Of a stretch of DNA of 64,000 nucleotides, positions 42,322-50,563 are shown in pieces. Positions within the stretch are counted from its first letter, which is position 1. Each line of letters opens with the position of its first letter. The notes under the pieces are model-generated. The model did no database searches. It had not been told where the DNA came from and saw nothing but the letters and a program-made list of their open reading frames with translations. Position numbers and translations under genes: made by a program. Source of the stretch: Streptomyces mashuensis (GTDB lineage: Bacteria > Actinomycetota > Actinomycetes > Streptomycetales > Streptomycetaceae); contig NZ_BNBD01000010.1 in assembly GCF_014654785.1 (NCBI RefSeq), positions 124,001 to 188,000 of the forward strand, given 5' to 3'.

Positions 42322-43707
42322 ATGGCAGACACCCGGCGCCCCCACCGACCCCGCACCCGCCGCACCGTCCTCTCCCTCGTCCTCCTGCTGTGCACCGGAG
42401 CGCTCGCCGCCGTCGCCCCGCACCCCGGCACCGGCGACGACCCCGTCACCGCCCTCGCCGGCGCCGCCCACCCCCTGCGCACCGCCGACCCCGCGGGCGA
42501 CCTCGACGACCTGCGGCCGCTGGGCGCGATGGTGGGCGACGCCACCGTCGTCGGCGTCGGCGAGGCCACCCACAGCTCCCACGAGTTCTTCACCGGCAAG
42601 CACCGCCTGCTGCGCCACCTCGTGGAGGAGAAGGGCTTCTCCACCTTCGCCCTGGAGGTCCCCTGGACCACCGGCCTGCGCCTCGACGCCTACGTGACGC
42701 GGGGCGAGGGCGACCCGGAGCAGATCATGGCCGAGGAGTTCCAGCGCGACTACGCCTTCTGGAACACCCAGGAGTACCTGGACCTCGTCCAGTGGATGCG
42801 CAACTGGAACACCCACCACACCCGCGCCCTGCGCTTCATGGGCGACGACATCGGCAACGCCGGCCCCCAGTCCTTCGACGGCGTGACCGGCTACCTGCGC
42901 GCCCACCACCCCGGCCTGCTGCCCCGCGTCACCGCTCTCTACCGCGGGCTGCGCCCCGCCCCCGGCACCGGCGCCGCGGACCGGATGACCGCCCTCCTGC
43001 ACCGGCCGCCCGCCGAGCGCCGCGAACTCGCCGCGCGGGCCCGCGAGGCGCTCGGCCTCCTGCAGGCCCTGCCCGAGGACGGCGACCGCGACGCCCGCGC
43101 CTGGGCGGTGCAGCACGCCCGGACGATCTCCCAGACGGCCGACGAGTACGCCTTCGACCTGGAGGACGAGACCGGCGTCACCCGCGCCATGCGCCACCGC
43201 GACGAGCAGATGGCCGTCAACGTCGCCTGGTGGCAGCGGACCACCGGCTCCAAGATCCTGCTCTCCGCGCACAACGGGCACGTCTCGTACAGCAGCACCG
43301 ACCCGCGCTACCCGCGCGTGCAGGGCGCCTTCCTGCGCGACCTGCTCGGCCGCTCGTACGTCAGCGTCCGCCAGACCTTCGGCGCCGGCTCGTTCAACGC
43401 CACGACCGACGCGGCCGGCACCAAGGTGGAGGCCCGCACGGTCGGGCCGGCGGAACCCGGCACCAACGAGCGCACCCTGGACCGGGCCGGCGAGCGCGCC
43501 GGTGCCCCGGACTACGTCGTGGACCTGCGCACCGTACCGGAGCCGGCCCGCTCCTGGGCCGGGACGGCGCGGCCGAGCCGGGAGTTCGGCACCGCCTACC
43601 CCGACCCGCCGCGCAAGGTCGCCCTCGCGGACGCCACCGACATCCTCGTCCACCGGCACCGCGTCACGGCGGCCCGGCTGTTCCCGGCCGGGAAGGCGGT
43701 GCGCTGA
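42322..43707 (+). CDS. Exported erythromycin-esterase-family protein
   Basis: 461 residues. The N-terminus is basic followed by SLVLLLCTGALAAVA, an export or anchor signal. The family's active-site motif is present: GEATHSSHEFF (E81, H84, H87, E88) near the start and further His/Glu positions, for example SAHNGHVS (about 325). EreA/EreB-type enzymes hydrolyse the macrolide lactone; many actinomycete family members have other or unknown substrates, and the export signal differs from the cytoplasmic clinical enzymes. The ATG follows GAGGG. Stop lies four bases before the convergent rplY. Confidence 0.85.
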   Translation: MADTRRPHRPRTRRTVLSLVLLLCTGALAAVAPHPGTGDDPVTALAGAAHPLRTADPAGDLDDLRPLGAMVGDATVVGVGEATHSSHEFFTGKHRLLRHLVEEKGFSTFALEVPWTTGLRLDAYVTRGEGDPEQIMAEEFQRDYAFWNTQEYLDLVQWMRNWNTHHTRALRFMGDDIGNAGPQSFDGVTGYLRAHHPGLLPRVTALYRGLRPAPGTGAADRMTALLHRPPAERRELAARAREALGLLQALPEDGDRDARAWAVQHARTISQTADEYAFDLEDETGVTRAMRHRDEQMAVNVAWWQRTTGSKILLSAHNGHVSYSSTDPRYPRVQGAFLRDLLGRSYVSVRQTFGAGSFNATTDAAGTKVEARTVGPAEPGTNERTLDRAGERAGAPDYVVDLRTVPEPARSWAGTARPSREFGTAYPDPPRKVALADATDILVHRHRVTAARLFPAGKAVR

Positions 43708-43711
43708 GCCG

Positions 43712-44335
43712 TCAGCCCTCGGCCGCGGGGGCGGGTGCCGCAGCGGGGGCCTCCTCGGCCTCCTCCTCCGCCTCCTCCTCGGCGGGGGCCTCGGTCTGGG
43801 CCGCCACGACCTGGATCACCCCCGTGTCCGGCTCGACAGCCAGCGAACAGCCGCGCGGCAGCGGGATGTCCGAGGCGTGGATGGCGTGCCCGGCCTCCAG
43901 GCCCTCGATCGAGACGGTCAGGGACTCGGGGATGTGCGTGGCCTCCGCCTCCACCGGCAGGGCGTTGAGCAGGTGCTCCAGGAGGTTGCCGCCCGGGGCG
44001 AGCTCGCCCTCGGTGACCACCGGCACCTCGACCGTGACCTTCTCGCCCTTCTTCACGGCCAGCAGGTCCACGTGGACGAGGAACCCCTTGAGCGGGTCGC
44101 GCTGCACCGCCTTGGGGATGACCAGCTCGCCCTTGCCGCCCTGGACGTCCAGGTGGATCAGGACGTTCGGCGTCTTGAGGGCCATCATCAGCGCGTGGCC
44201 GTCCAGCTCCACGTGCTTGGGGTCCGCGCCGTGGCCGTAGATGACGCCCGGCACCCGGTTCGCGCGGCGGGTGCGCCGCGCGGCGCCCTTGCCGAACTCG
44301 GTACGCGGCGTCGCGATCAGCTTCACCTCGGCCAT
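43712..44335 (-). CDS. rplY: 50S ribosomal protein L25 (general stress protein Ctc type)
   Basis: 207 residues: the N-terminal L25 5S-rRNA-binding domain (about 1-95; VKLIATPRTEFGKGAARRTRRANRVPGVIYG, core TEFGKGAARR) and a C-terminal TL5/Ctc beta domain (about 100-185), then an Ala/Glu-rich tail of about 25 residues. ATG after GAGGAG. In most actinomycetes rplY lies between prs and pth; here neither neighbour is present, so this is either a second copy or a relocated gene. Confidence 0.95.
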   Translation of the reverse strand: MAEVKLIATPRTEFGKGAARRTRRANRVPGVIYGHGADPKHVELDGHALMMALKTPNVLIHLDVQGGKGELVIPKAVQRDPLKGFLVHVDLLAVKKGEKVTVEVPVVTEGELAPGGNLLEHLLNALPVEAEATHIPESLTVSIEGLEAGHAIHASDIPLPRGCSLAVEPDTGVIQVVAAQTEAPAEEEAEEEAEEAPAAAPAPAAEG

Positions 44336-44461
44336 GACGTCACTCCTCACACACAGGGGGACACACAAGGGGGTGCGCGGGCTCACCGACGGGGGCCCCG
44401 CACAAGGGAACGGTCCGGACGCGGTTGTGACTCCGCGAGTGTAACGAGCCGGGAGAGCAAA

Positions 44462-44478
44462 GGCGCTCCTTTTGCGCC
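44462..44478 (-). terminator. Hairpin after the roadblock operon
   Basis: Arms GGCGC and GCGCC around a 7-base loop with, on the minus strand, TTTGCT following. It lies 8 bases downstream of the roadblock gene stop (44486). Among the few hairpins here with a short T tract. Confidence 0.45.
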
Positions 44479-44485
44479 ATTCGGC

Positions 44486-44860
44486 TCAGACCTCCAGCTC
44501 CTTCTCGATGCGCTTGAGCTGGTGGCGGGCCATGGCCAGGTTGGCGCGCTGGGCGTCCAGCGCCAGGTAGAGGAACAGGCCGTTGCCGCCGCGCCCCGTG
44601 AGGAGCCGGATGAGGTGGTACTGCGAGCCGAGGGTGATGAGGATGTCCTCGATGGAGTCCTGGATGCCGAGCATCTCCATCGTGCGGAGCTTGGCCCGGA
44701 CGACGTCGGTGTTGCCGGCCGCCGCGACGGTGAGGTCGAAGGACGGGGAGCCGCCCAGCGTGCCCAGGGCCATGCCGCTGCCGTAGTCGACGAGCGCCAC
44801 GCCCAGGGCCCCGTCGATCGAGCTCATCGCGTCCTTGAGGGCCGCTTCGGTGTTCGCCAT
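44486..44860 (-). CDS. Roadblock/LC7-domain protein
   Basis: 124 residues, one roadblock/LC7 fold (alpha-beta-beta-alpha-beta). VALVDYGSGMALGTLGG and YHLIRLL, ending in a basic helix (NLAMARHQLKRIEKELEV), are seen. Roadblock proteins usually pair with small GTPases or regulate polarity and gliding; in Streptomyces they also occur in conservons. The ATG follows AAGGA. Last of the four-gene minus-strand run, 41 bases after the preceding gene. Very close in architecture to the protein at 46148. Confidence 0.88.
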   Translation of the reverse strand: MANTEAALKDAMSSIDGALGVALVDYGSGMALGTLGGSPSFDLTVAAAGNTDVVRAKLRTMEMLGIQDSIEDILITLGSQYHLIRLLTGRGGNGLFLYLALDAQRANLAMARHQLKRIEKELEV

Positions 44861-44901
44861 GACGATTCCTTTGGTCAGGTGGTCGGACGGGGTTTCGGGG
44901 G

Positions 44902-45294
44902 TCAGGACAGGCGGGTGCGATTGAGGGCCTCGCCGGCGAGCGCTGCGATGCGTGCTCCCGAGCGGCGGGCCTCCAGGTTGAGGCGGCCCACGTTGGCGTC
45001 GGCCGCGGCGAGCAGGGTCAGGACGCAGGAGGGCCCGGCGGCGTACGTGGCCACGTAGCCGTGGTCCCCGCGCACCACGAGCTCGCGGAAGCCGCCGTGG
45101 CCCACCGCGTCGGTCAGCCGGGCGCCCACGCCCAGGGCGGCGGCCGTGAGCGCCGCCACCCCGTCCGGCTCCATCCCGGTGACGAGGTGGGCGACGACCA
45201 GCCCGTCCGTGCTCGCCACCAGCGCGCCCGTCAGGTGGGGGACACGGGCCCGGAGGCCCTCGAGTTCGGCGAGCACCTCGGGTGCGGGGGTCAT
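44902..45294 (-). CDS. Roadblock/LC7-domain protein
   Basis: 130 residues, roadblock/LC7 fold. It carries GALVASTDGLVVAHLV, GVAALTAAALGVGARL and a GYVATYAAGPSCVLTLLAA core, close to the conservon CvnB type (SGSLVASTDGLLL is the usual form). The ATG follows AAGGAG. Sits between the PatA-like gene and the shorter roadblock gene. Homodimer formation is expected; partners unknown. Confidence 0.88.
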   Translation of the reverse strand: MTPAPEVLAELEGLRARVPHLTGALVASTDGLVVAHLVTGMEPDGVAALTAAALGVGARLTDAVGHGGFRELVVRGDHGYVATYAAGPSCVLTLLAAADANVGRLNLEARRSGARIAALAGEALNRTRLS

Positions 45295-45332
45295 CGGCTG
45301 TCTCCTTCCGGTGAGCTGTCGGAGGGCGCGCC

Positions 45333-46151
45333 TCACAGAGCCTCCAATGCGTCACGGATCCGGTAGAGCAGGGTGATGTCCGGAGCCGCGGCGGTCCCGG
45401 GGCGTGGTGGGGCGGGGGCGGCCGGGGCGCCCCGCTCCGGGGTCCGTACCAGGCCCGCCGCCGCCAGCCGCCGGACGTCGAGGAGGGTGGTGAAGGCGGA
45501 CCGGCCGAGGGTGCAGGCGATCTGGAGGGGCGTGCGCTGCCCGTCGGCGGCGGCCAGCACCGCGCCCCGCCCACGGGCTGCCGTCTCCCGGGCGGCGCGG
45601 CCGGCCACGGGGACCACCGGCGAGGTGTCCACCTCCGGCCGCGGCCAGGCGCGTTCCAGCAGCCGGGCGCGGCGCGCGGTCTCGCGCCGCAGCAGCGGCA
45701 CCGGGACCGGCCGGACGGGGCCGAACCAGTGCCGGGCCTCCCGCAGGAAGCGCTGGGGCCCCCGCTGGGTGCGGTCGAGCGGGCACAGCACGAAATAGGC
45801 GGCGTCGAACAGGGCGCTCAGGTGGCACAGTTCGAGCTCGCCGGCGGTGAGCCGGCCGTGCTCGACCAGGAAGCGGCCCGCGCCGTGGCCGGGGCCGCCG
45901 CGCGCCACCGCCTCCTCCCAGCACTCGGCCGGGAGCCGGCCGCCCACGGTCAGCCGGCAGCCGACGTCGGGGACGGCGTGGCTCTCGGCGTGCACGACGA
46001 CGCCGTCGGCCAGGTAGAGGGCGCCGCCCCGGCCGTGCAGGGCGCCGGTGGCCCGCTCGGCGGCCAGCCGGTCGAGGGTGTCGAGGGCGGGGTCGCCGGG
46101 CGGGGCGGCCGCGGCGGGTAAGGCGGCGGGTATGCCGCCGTCGGCGCTCAC
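45333..46151 (-). CDS. DUF4388/PatA-like N-terminal domain protein with winged-helix-like C-terminus
   Basis: 272 residues. The N-terminal ~90 residues (ERATGALHGRGGALYLADGVVVHAES) match the DUF4388/PatA-like domain, an adaptor module found with roadblock proteins and response regulators. The centre is Arg-rich; the C-terminal part (AADGQRTPLQIACTLGRSAFTTLLDVRRLAAAGLV, only the GQRTPLQIACTLGRSAF core need be noted) has the shape of a winged helix. A DNA- or protein-binding adaptor is possible. GTG start inside the stop of the upstream roadblock-like gene. Confidence 0.72.
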   Translation of the reverse strand: MSADGGIPAALPAAAAPPGDPALDTLDRLAAERATGALHGRGGALYLADGVVVHAESHAVPDVGCRLTVGGRLPAECWEEAVARGGPGHGAGRFLVEHGRLTAGELELCHLSALFDAAYFVLCPLDRTQRGPQRFLREARHWFGPVRPVPVPLLRRETARRARLLERAWPRPEVDTSPVVPVAGRAARETAARGRGAVLAAADGQRTPLQIACTLGRSAFTTLLDVRRLAAAGLVRTPERGAPAAPAPPRPGTAAAPDITLLYRIRDALEAL

Positions 46152-46540
46152 GCCGGCACCAGCCGGGCGGTGACGTCCCGCAGCCGGAACAGCGCCATGG
46201 CCAGGTTGGCCTCGGTGCGGTCCAGCCAGAGGTGGACGAAGACGCTGGAGTCGAAGGACGTCTCCACGAAGCGGATGAGGTGGTAGCTGTCCCGCGCCGT
46301 CACGACCAGCTCCTCCACCGGGGCGCCGGCCGGTGCGGGTGCGGCGGGGGCCGCCGGCGCGAAGTTCTCGAAGGCGGTCCGGGCCAGCTCGGCCGCCTCC
46401 GCGGCCGCGCCCTCCGGGTCGCCGTCCGGCCACGTGCCCACCGCCCCCAGGGCGAGCCCGCTGGTCCAGTCCACCAGGCTCGCTCCCCGTGCCCCCGGGA
46501 CGGTCATGGCGTCGGCCAGACACCCGTCGATACCGGTCAC
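46148..46540 (-). CDS. Roadblock-like protein
   Basis: 130 residues, similar to the protein at 44486 in layout: an N-terminal helix, SLVDWTSGLALGAVG, VTARDSYHLIRFVE and a final VFVHLWLDRTEANLAMALFRLR helix. An inserted Ala/Pro-rich stretch (about 70-85) interrupts the centre. First gene of the four-gene run; GTG preceded by GGAGAGG. Its stop overlaps the next start (GTGA). Function presumably regulatory or scaffolding. Confidence 0.75.
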   Translation of the reverse strand: MTGIDGCLADAMTVPGARGASLVDWTSGLALGAVGTWPDGDPEGAAAEAAELARTAFENFAPAAPAAPAPAGAPVEELVVTARDSYHLIRFVETSFDSSVFVHLWLDRTEANLAMALFRLRDVTARLVPA

Positions 46541-46835
46541 ACGATCCTCTCCACACTCGTACGGGTGGTGATCACCTGCGGCGTGTCGCCTGCGACGGAA
46601 GGTAATCGATTCTGCACGGCGGCGGTGACGGTTTTGGCATTTTCCCTCGGCACATCCGGACCGGGTGCTGTCCGGAAACCGCCTTGCGCCCACCCCCTGA
46701 CGCCGACCGGTACATCGAAGGTTGCAGCGCCGATTCACCTTCCGCGACGAGGCCGGGGACCGCCGCGGACGGCGACGATGAAACCCCCTCAGCTGCGCGG
46801 ATCCCTGCTCGTACGCCCTCGTCCCGGGAGGACCC
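46541..46835. promoter_or_regulatory. Divergent intergenic region, roadblock operon and DUF418 gene
   Basis: 295 bases without a gene. Contains a perfect palindrome GGTGATCACC (46567-46576), an AT-richer stretch near 46600-46660 (GGTAATCGATT, GGTTTTGGCATTTTCC), and ends with GGGAGG directly before a TTG start. Likely holds two divergent promoters; hexamers are not assignable. Confidence 0.4.
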
Positions 46836-48056
46836 TTGTCCGGCACCCTGCCCACCGCCCCCGTCCCGGCCGCCGCGCCACCGTCCGGCGCGGCCCGGCC
46901 CGGCGGCCGGCAGCCGCTCCTCGACCTGCTGCGGGGCGTCGCCGTCCTGGGCACGCTGATGACCAACGTGTGGATCTTCAGCGGCCCCGGTGCCGAGTGG
47001 GGCGCTCTCTCCGAGGGCACCGGGGCAGCCGCCCGCCGCCTGCTGTCCGCGCCCTCGCCCGCGACGGCCGCCGAAGCCCTCTTCCGGTTCCTGGCCGACG
47101 GCAAGTTCCTCGCCCTGCTGACCATGCTGTTCGGCGTGGGCCTGGCCATCCAGCACGCCTCCGCCACCACCCGCGGCCGGCCCTGGCCGGGCCGCTACCG
47201 GTGGCGGGCGCTGTTCCTGTTCGCCGAGGGCACGGTGCACTTCGTGCTCGTCTTCGCCTGGGACGTCCTCATGGGCTACGCCGTCACCGCCCTGGTGGTC
47301 GCCTGGCTGCTCACCCGCTCCGCACGCTGCCGCACCGCGGTGATGTGGACGGCGGGCGCGCTGCACGTGGCGTTCATGACCCTGCTCACCGTGGCCATGG
47401 CCACCGCCGGGCGGGGCGGCGAGGGCACCGCCGGCGGCACCGATCCGCACGTCGTCGAGCTGTACGCCCACGGCGACTACCCCGCGCAGATCGCCTTCCG
47501 CCTGGAGCACGCCGCCGTCCTGCGCCTGGAGCCGGTGCTCTCCTTCGGCCTGCTGGTCTTCCTCTTCCTGCTGGGCGTACGGCTGTACCGGGCCGGGGCC
47601 TTCGCGCCCGGCGCCACCGGACGGCGGCTGCGCGCCCGCATGCTCGGCTGGGGCCTGGGCCTCGGACTTCCGCTCAACGCCGCGGTGGCCGTGGCCGGCG
47701 ACGACTTCATCCTGTTGGGCCGGTACGGCGCCGCCCCGCTCGTGGCCGTCGGCTACATCGGCCTCATCGGCGCGATCGCCGGCCGCGTCCGCGCCCCCGG
47801 GCCCCTCACGCGCGGCCTGACCTCGGTGGGCCGTACCGCCCTGTCCTGCTACGTCCTGCAGAACGTGCTGTGCGTCCTGGCCTGTTACGGCATCGGCCTG
47901 GGCCTGGCCGAGCGCCTGGGCGGCACCGGCCCGTGGTGGGTGATCGGCCTGTGGGCGGCGGTCTGCCTGGTCCTCACGGCGGGCGCGACGCTGTGGCTGC
48001 GCCGTTTCCGCCACGGCCCCCTGGAGTCGGTGCAGAAACGGCTGCTGCGCGCTTGA
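46836..48056 (+). CDS. DUF418-family membrane protein (YeiB-like)
   Basis: 406 residues with about nine to ten membrane segments. The N-terminal motif LLDLLRGVAVLGTLMTNVW is the DUF418/YeiB first helix, FLADGKFLALLTMLFGVG follows, and VGRTALSCYVLQNVLCV near the end is also typical. Function unknown; related to acyltransferase-3-like membrane proteins. The start is a TTG directly after GGGAGG; no ATG or GTG with a ribosome site is available nearby and the encoded N-terminus is Pro/Ala-rich. A hairpin follows at 48093. Confidence 0.85.
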   Translation: MSGTLPTAPVPAAAPPSGAARPGGRQPLLDLLRGVAVLGTLMTNVWIFSGPGAEWGALSEGTGAAARRLLSAPSPATAAEALFRFLADGKFLALLTMLFGVGLAIQHASATTRGRPWPGRYRWRALFLFAEGTVHFVLVFAWDVLMGYAVTALVVAWLLTRSARCRTAVMWTAGALHVAFMTLLTVAMATAGRGGEGTAGGTDPHVVELYAHGDYPAQIAFRLEHAAVLRLEPVLSFGLLVFLFLLGVRLYRAGAFAPGATGRRLRARMLGWGLGLGLPLNAAVAVAGDDFILLGRYGAAPLVAVGYIGLIGAIAGRVRAPGPLTRGLTSVGRTALSCYVLQNVLCVLACYGIGLGLAERLGGTGPWWVIGLWAAVCLVLTAGATLWLRRFRHGPLESVQKRLLRA

Positions 48057-48092
48057 CGTCCCCTGCCCGGCGCCGTGTCACGGACGCACTCA

Positions 48093-48135
48093 GGCCCGGC
48101 CGTTCATGGCGACATTTCGCCGTCCCGGCCGGGCC
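48093..48135. terminator. Bidirectional hairpin between DUF418 gene and kbl
   Basis: Perfect 10-base arms GGCCCGGCCG and CGGCCGGGCC with a 23-base loop, in the 107-base convergent gap. Reads equally well for both genes. Confidence 0.5.
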
Positions 48136-48163
48136 CGTGGTTGACAGTGTCGAGCGGTGATGC

Positions 48164-49360
48164 TCAGGACGCGTCGAGTGCGTCGCGGACCTCGCGGAAC
48201 GCCTGGACCGTACGCAGCACGTCCTCGCGGCTGTGCGCGGCGGAGAGCTGCACCCGGATGCGGGCCTTGCCCTTCGGCACCACCGGGTAGGAGAAGGCGA
48301 TCACGTAGATGCCCTTCTCCAGCAGCTCGGCGGCCATGCGGCCGGCCAGCGCGGCGTCGCCGACCATCACCGGGGTGATGGGGTGCTCGCCGGGCAGCAC
48401 CTCGAAGCCGGCCGCGGCCATCTCGGCGCGGAACAGCTTGGTGTTCTCCCGCAGCCGCGCCCGCCGGTCGCCGGACTCCGCCAGCAGGTCGAGCACGCGC
48501 AGCGAGGCGCCCACGATGGACGGCGCGAGGGAGTTGGAGAACAGGTACGGCCGGGAGCGCTGGCGCAGCAGCTCCACGATCTCGGCGCGGGCGGCCACGT
48601 AGCCGCCGCTGGCGCCGCCCAGCGCCTTGCCGAGGGTGCCCGTGACGATGTCGACCCGGTCGGTCACGCCGAACAGCTCGGGCGTGCCGCGGCCCTCCTC
48701 GCCGACGAAGCCCACGGCGTGCGAGTCGTCGACCATGACCAGGGCGCCGTAGCGCTCGGCCAGGTCGCAGATCTCGTCGAGCGGCGCGATGTAGCCGTCC
48801 ATGGAGAACACGCCGTCGGTGACGATCAGCTTGTGCCGGCTGCCCTCGGCCTCCTTCAGGCAGCGCTCCAGGTCGGCCATGTCGCGGTTGCGGTAGCGGA
48901 ACCGGGCCGCCTTCGACAGGCGGATGCCGTCGATGATGCTGGCGTGGTTGAGCTCGTCGGAGATCACCGCGTCCTCGGCGGACAGCAGGGTCTCGAAGAC
49001 ACCGCCGTTGGCGTCGAAGCACGAGCTGTAGAGGATCGTGTCCTCGGTGCCCAGGAACTCCGAGATCCGCCGCTCCAGCTCCTTGTGCGGGGCCTGGGTG
49101 CCGCAGATGAAGCGGACCGAGGCCATGCCGAAGCCCCAGTCGTCGAGCGCCTGCTTGGCGGCCGCGATCACCTCGGGGTGGTCGGCCAGGTCGAGGTAGT
49201 TGTTCGCGCAGAAGTTCAGGACCTGCCCGCCCTCCCCGCCGTCGCCGACCCGGATCGCGGCGGACTGGGGGCTGGTGATCACGCGCTCGGACTTGTACAG
49301 CCCGGCGTCGCGGATCTCCTGCAACTCGGTGCGCAGGTGCTCGCGCATGCTGTCGAACAC
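48164..49360 (-). CDS. kbl: Glycine C-acetyltransferase (2-amino-3-ketobutyrate CoA ligase)
   Basis: 398-residue PLP enzyme of the alpha-oxoamine synthase family. Visible: NFCANNYLDLADHPEVI (substrate end), DDSHAVGFVGE with the PLP-ring Asp/His, VDIVTGTLGKALGGASGG with the Schiff-base Lys. It cleaves 2-amino-3-ketobutyrate with CoA to glycine and acetyl-CoA. GTG at 49360 follows AGGAG; an in-frame ATG 12 bases later is possible. It is 68 bases downstream of tdh on the same strand, making a threonine degradation pair. Confidence 0.95.
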   Translation of the reverse strand: MFDSMREHLRTELQEIRDAGLYKSERVITSPQSAAIRVGDGGEGGQVLNFCANNYLDLADHPEVIAAAKQALDDWGFGMASVRFICGTQAPHKELERRISEFLGTEDTILYSSCFDANGGVFETLLSAEDAVISDELNHASIIDGIRLSKAARFRYRNRDMADLERCLKEAEGSRHKLIVTDGVFSMDGYIAPLDEICDLAERYGALVMVDDSHAVGFVGEEGRGTPELFGVTDRVDIVTGTLGKALGGASGGYVAARAEIVELLRQRSRPYLFSNSLAPSIVGASLRVLDLLAESGDRRARLRENTKLFRAEMAAAGFEVLPGEHPITPVMVGDAALAGRMAAELLEKGIYVIAFSYPVVPKGKARIRVQLSAAHSREDVLRTVQAFREVRDALDAS

Positions 49361-49428
49361 GGAAGGACTCCTCGTCTCGGTGGTGCTGCGGCGTGGGACG
49401 CCGGCCGGGAAGGCGGTCGGGTGGCCGG

Positions 49429-50469
49429 TCAGGAGAGCGCCGGCCGGGTCCAGTCGATCACGACCTTGCCGCACTGCCCGGAGCGGGCGGTGGCGAAGGC
49501 CTCGGCGTGCTGCCCGAAGCCGAAGCGGTGCGTGATGACCGGCGAGATGTCCAGGCCGCTGCGGAGCAGGACGGACATGGCGTACCAGGTCTCGAACATC
49601 TCGCGGCCGTAGATGCCGCGCAGCGTCAGCATGCGGGTGACCAGGGTGGCCATGTCGATGCTCACCTCGCCCGCGGGCAGGCCGAGCGCGGCGATCCGGC
49701 CGCCGGGCGACATGGTGGCGATCATGTCCTGGAGGGCGTCGGCGCGGCCGGACATCTCCATGCCGACGTCGAAGCCCTCGGTCATGCCCAGACGCGGCAT
49801 GACGTCGGCGATCCGCTCGCGGCTCACGTCGAGGGCGACGGTGGCGCCCATCTTGCGCGCCAGCTCCAGCCGGTACGCGCTGACGTCGGTGATCACCGTG
49901 GACCGGGCGCCGGCGTGGGCGGCCACCGCGGCGGCCATCATGCCGATCGGGCCGGCGCCGGTGATCAGCACGTCCTCGCCCAGGACGGGGAAGGCCAGCG
50001 CCGTGTGGACCGCGTTGCCGAACGGGTCGAATATGGCCGCGACGTCGATGTCGATCTCGTGGCGGTGCACCCACACGTTGGACTCGGGCAGCACCACGTA
50101 CTCGGCGAAGGCACCGTCGATGTGGATGCCCAGGCCTACGGTGCGGATGCACAGGTGCCGGCGGCCGGCCATGCAGTTGCGGCAGGTGCCGCAGACCAGG
50201 TGGCCCTCGCCGCTGACGATGTCGCCCTCGCGCACCGCCGACACGCCGGGACCGGTGGCCACGACCTCGCCCGCGAACTCGTGCCCGAGCACGCGCGGGG
50301 CCCGCACCTCGCGGGCGGCCCACTCGTCCCAGCTCTCGATGTGCAGATCGGTCCCGCAGATGCCGGTGCGCAGAACCTTGATCAGCACCTGCCCCGGGCC
50401 GGCCTCGGGGGTCGGCACCTCGGTCAGTTCGAGCCCCGGTCCGGCGTGGGTCTTCACCAATGCCTTCAT
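49429..50469 (-). CDS. tdh: L-threonine 3-dehydrogenase
   Basis: 346-residue zinc-dependent medium-chain dehydrogenase. Catalytic zinc site: TGICGTDLHIESWDEWA and GHEFAGEV; structural zinc CGTCRNCMAGRRHLC. NAD motif: ITGAGPIGMMAAAVAAHAGA. It oxidises L-threonine to 2-amino-3-ketobutyrate, the substrate of kbl downstream. The ATG begins at 50469. The 94-base upstream region is shared with a divergent LysR gene and holds a perfect palindrome at 50528-50546. Confidence 0.95.
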   Translation of the reverse strand: MKALVKTHAGPGLELTEVPTPEAGPGQVLIKVLRTGICGTDLHIESWDEWAAREVRAPRVLGHEFAGEVVATGPGVSAVREGDIVSGEGHLVCGTCRNCMAGRRHLCIRTVGLGIHIDGAFAEYVVLPESNVWVHRHEIDIDVAAIFDPFGNAVHTALAFPVLGEDVLITGAGPIGMMAAAVAAHAGARSTVITDVSAYRLELARKMGATVALDVSRERIADVMPRLGMTEGFDVGMEMSGRADALQDMIATMSPGGRIAALGLPAGEVSIDMATLVTRMLTLRGIYGREMFETWYAMSVLLRSGLDISPVITHRFGFGQHAEAFATARSGQCGKVVIDWTRPALS

Positions 50470-50527
50470 GAGTGCACACTTTGCTGTTCCGGAGCTGTGA
50501 AGTCCATCAACATTATCCGGGAAGGGT

Positions 50528-50546
50528 TGTGAAGCAGCGCTTCACA
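50528..50546. promoter_or_regulatory. Perfect palindrome, probable LysR operator
   Basis: TGTGAAGC, 3-base spacer, GCTTCACA. It lies between tdh (start 50469) and the divergent LysR gene (start 50564); a second half-like TGTGAAG occurs at 50497. LysR regulators bind dyads of this kind (T-N11-A form: T28..A46 region) and typically control both their own and the divergent operon. Confidence 0.6.
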
Positions 50547-50563
50547 GGCCGCATAGTGGACGG

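Noticed and set aside
39418..43707. Single 1429-codon plus-strand frame across several genes
   Set aside because: Only its end (from 42322) is coding, for the esterase-family protein; the earlier part is Arg/Pro-rich shadow over other genes.
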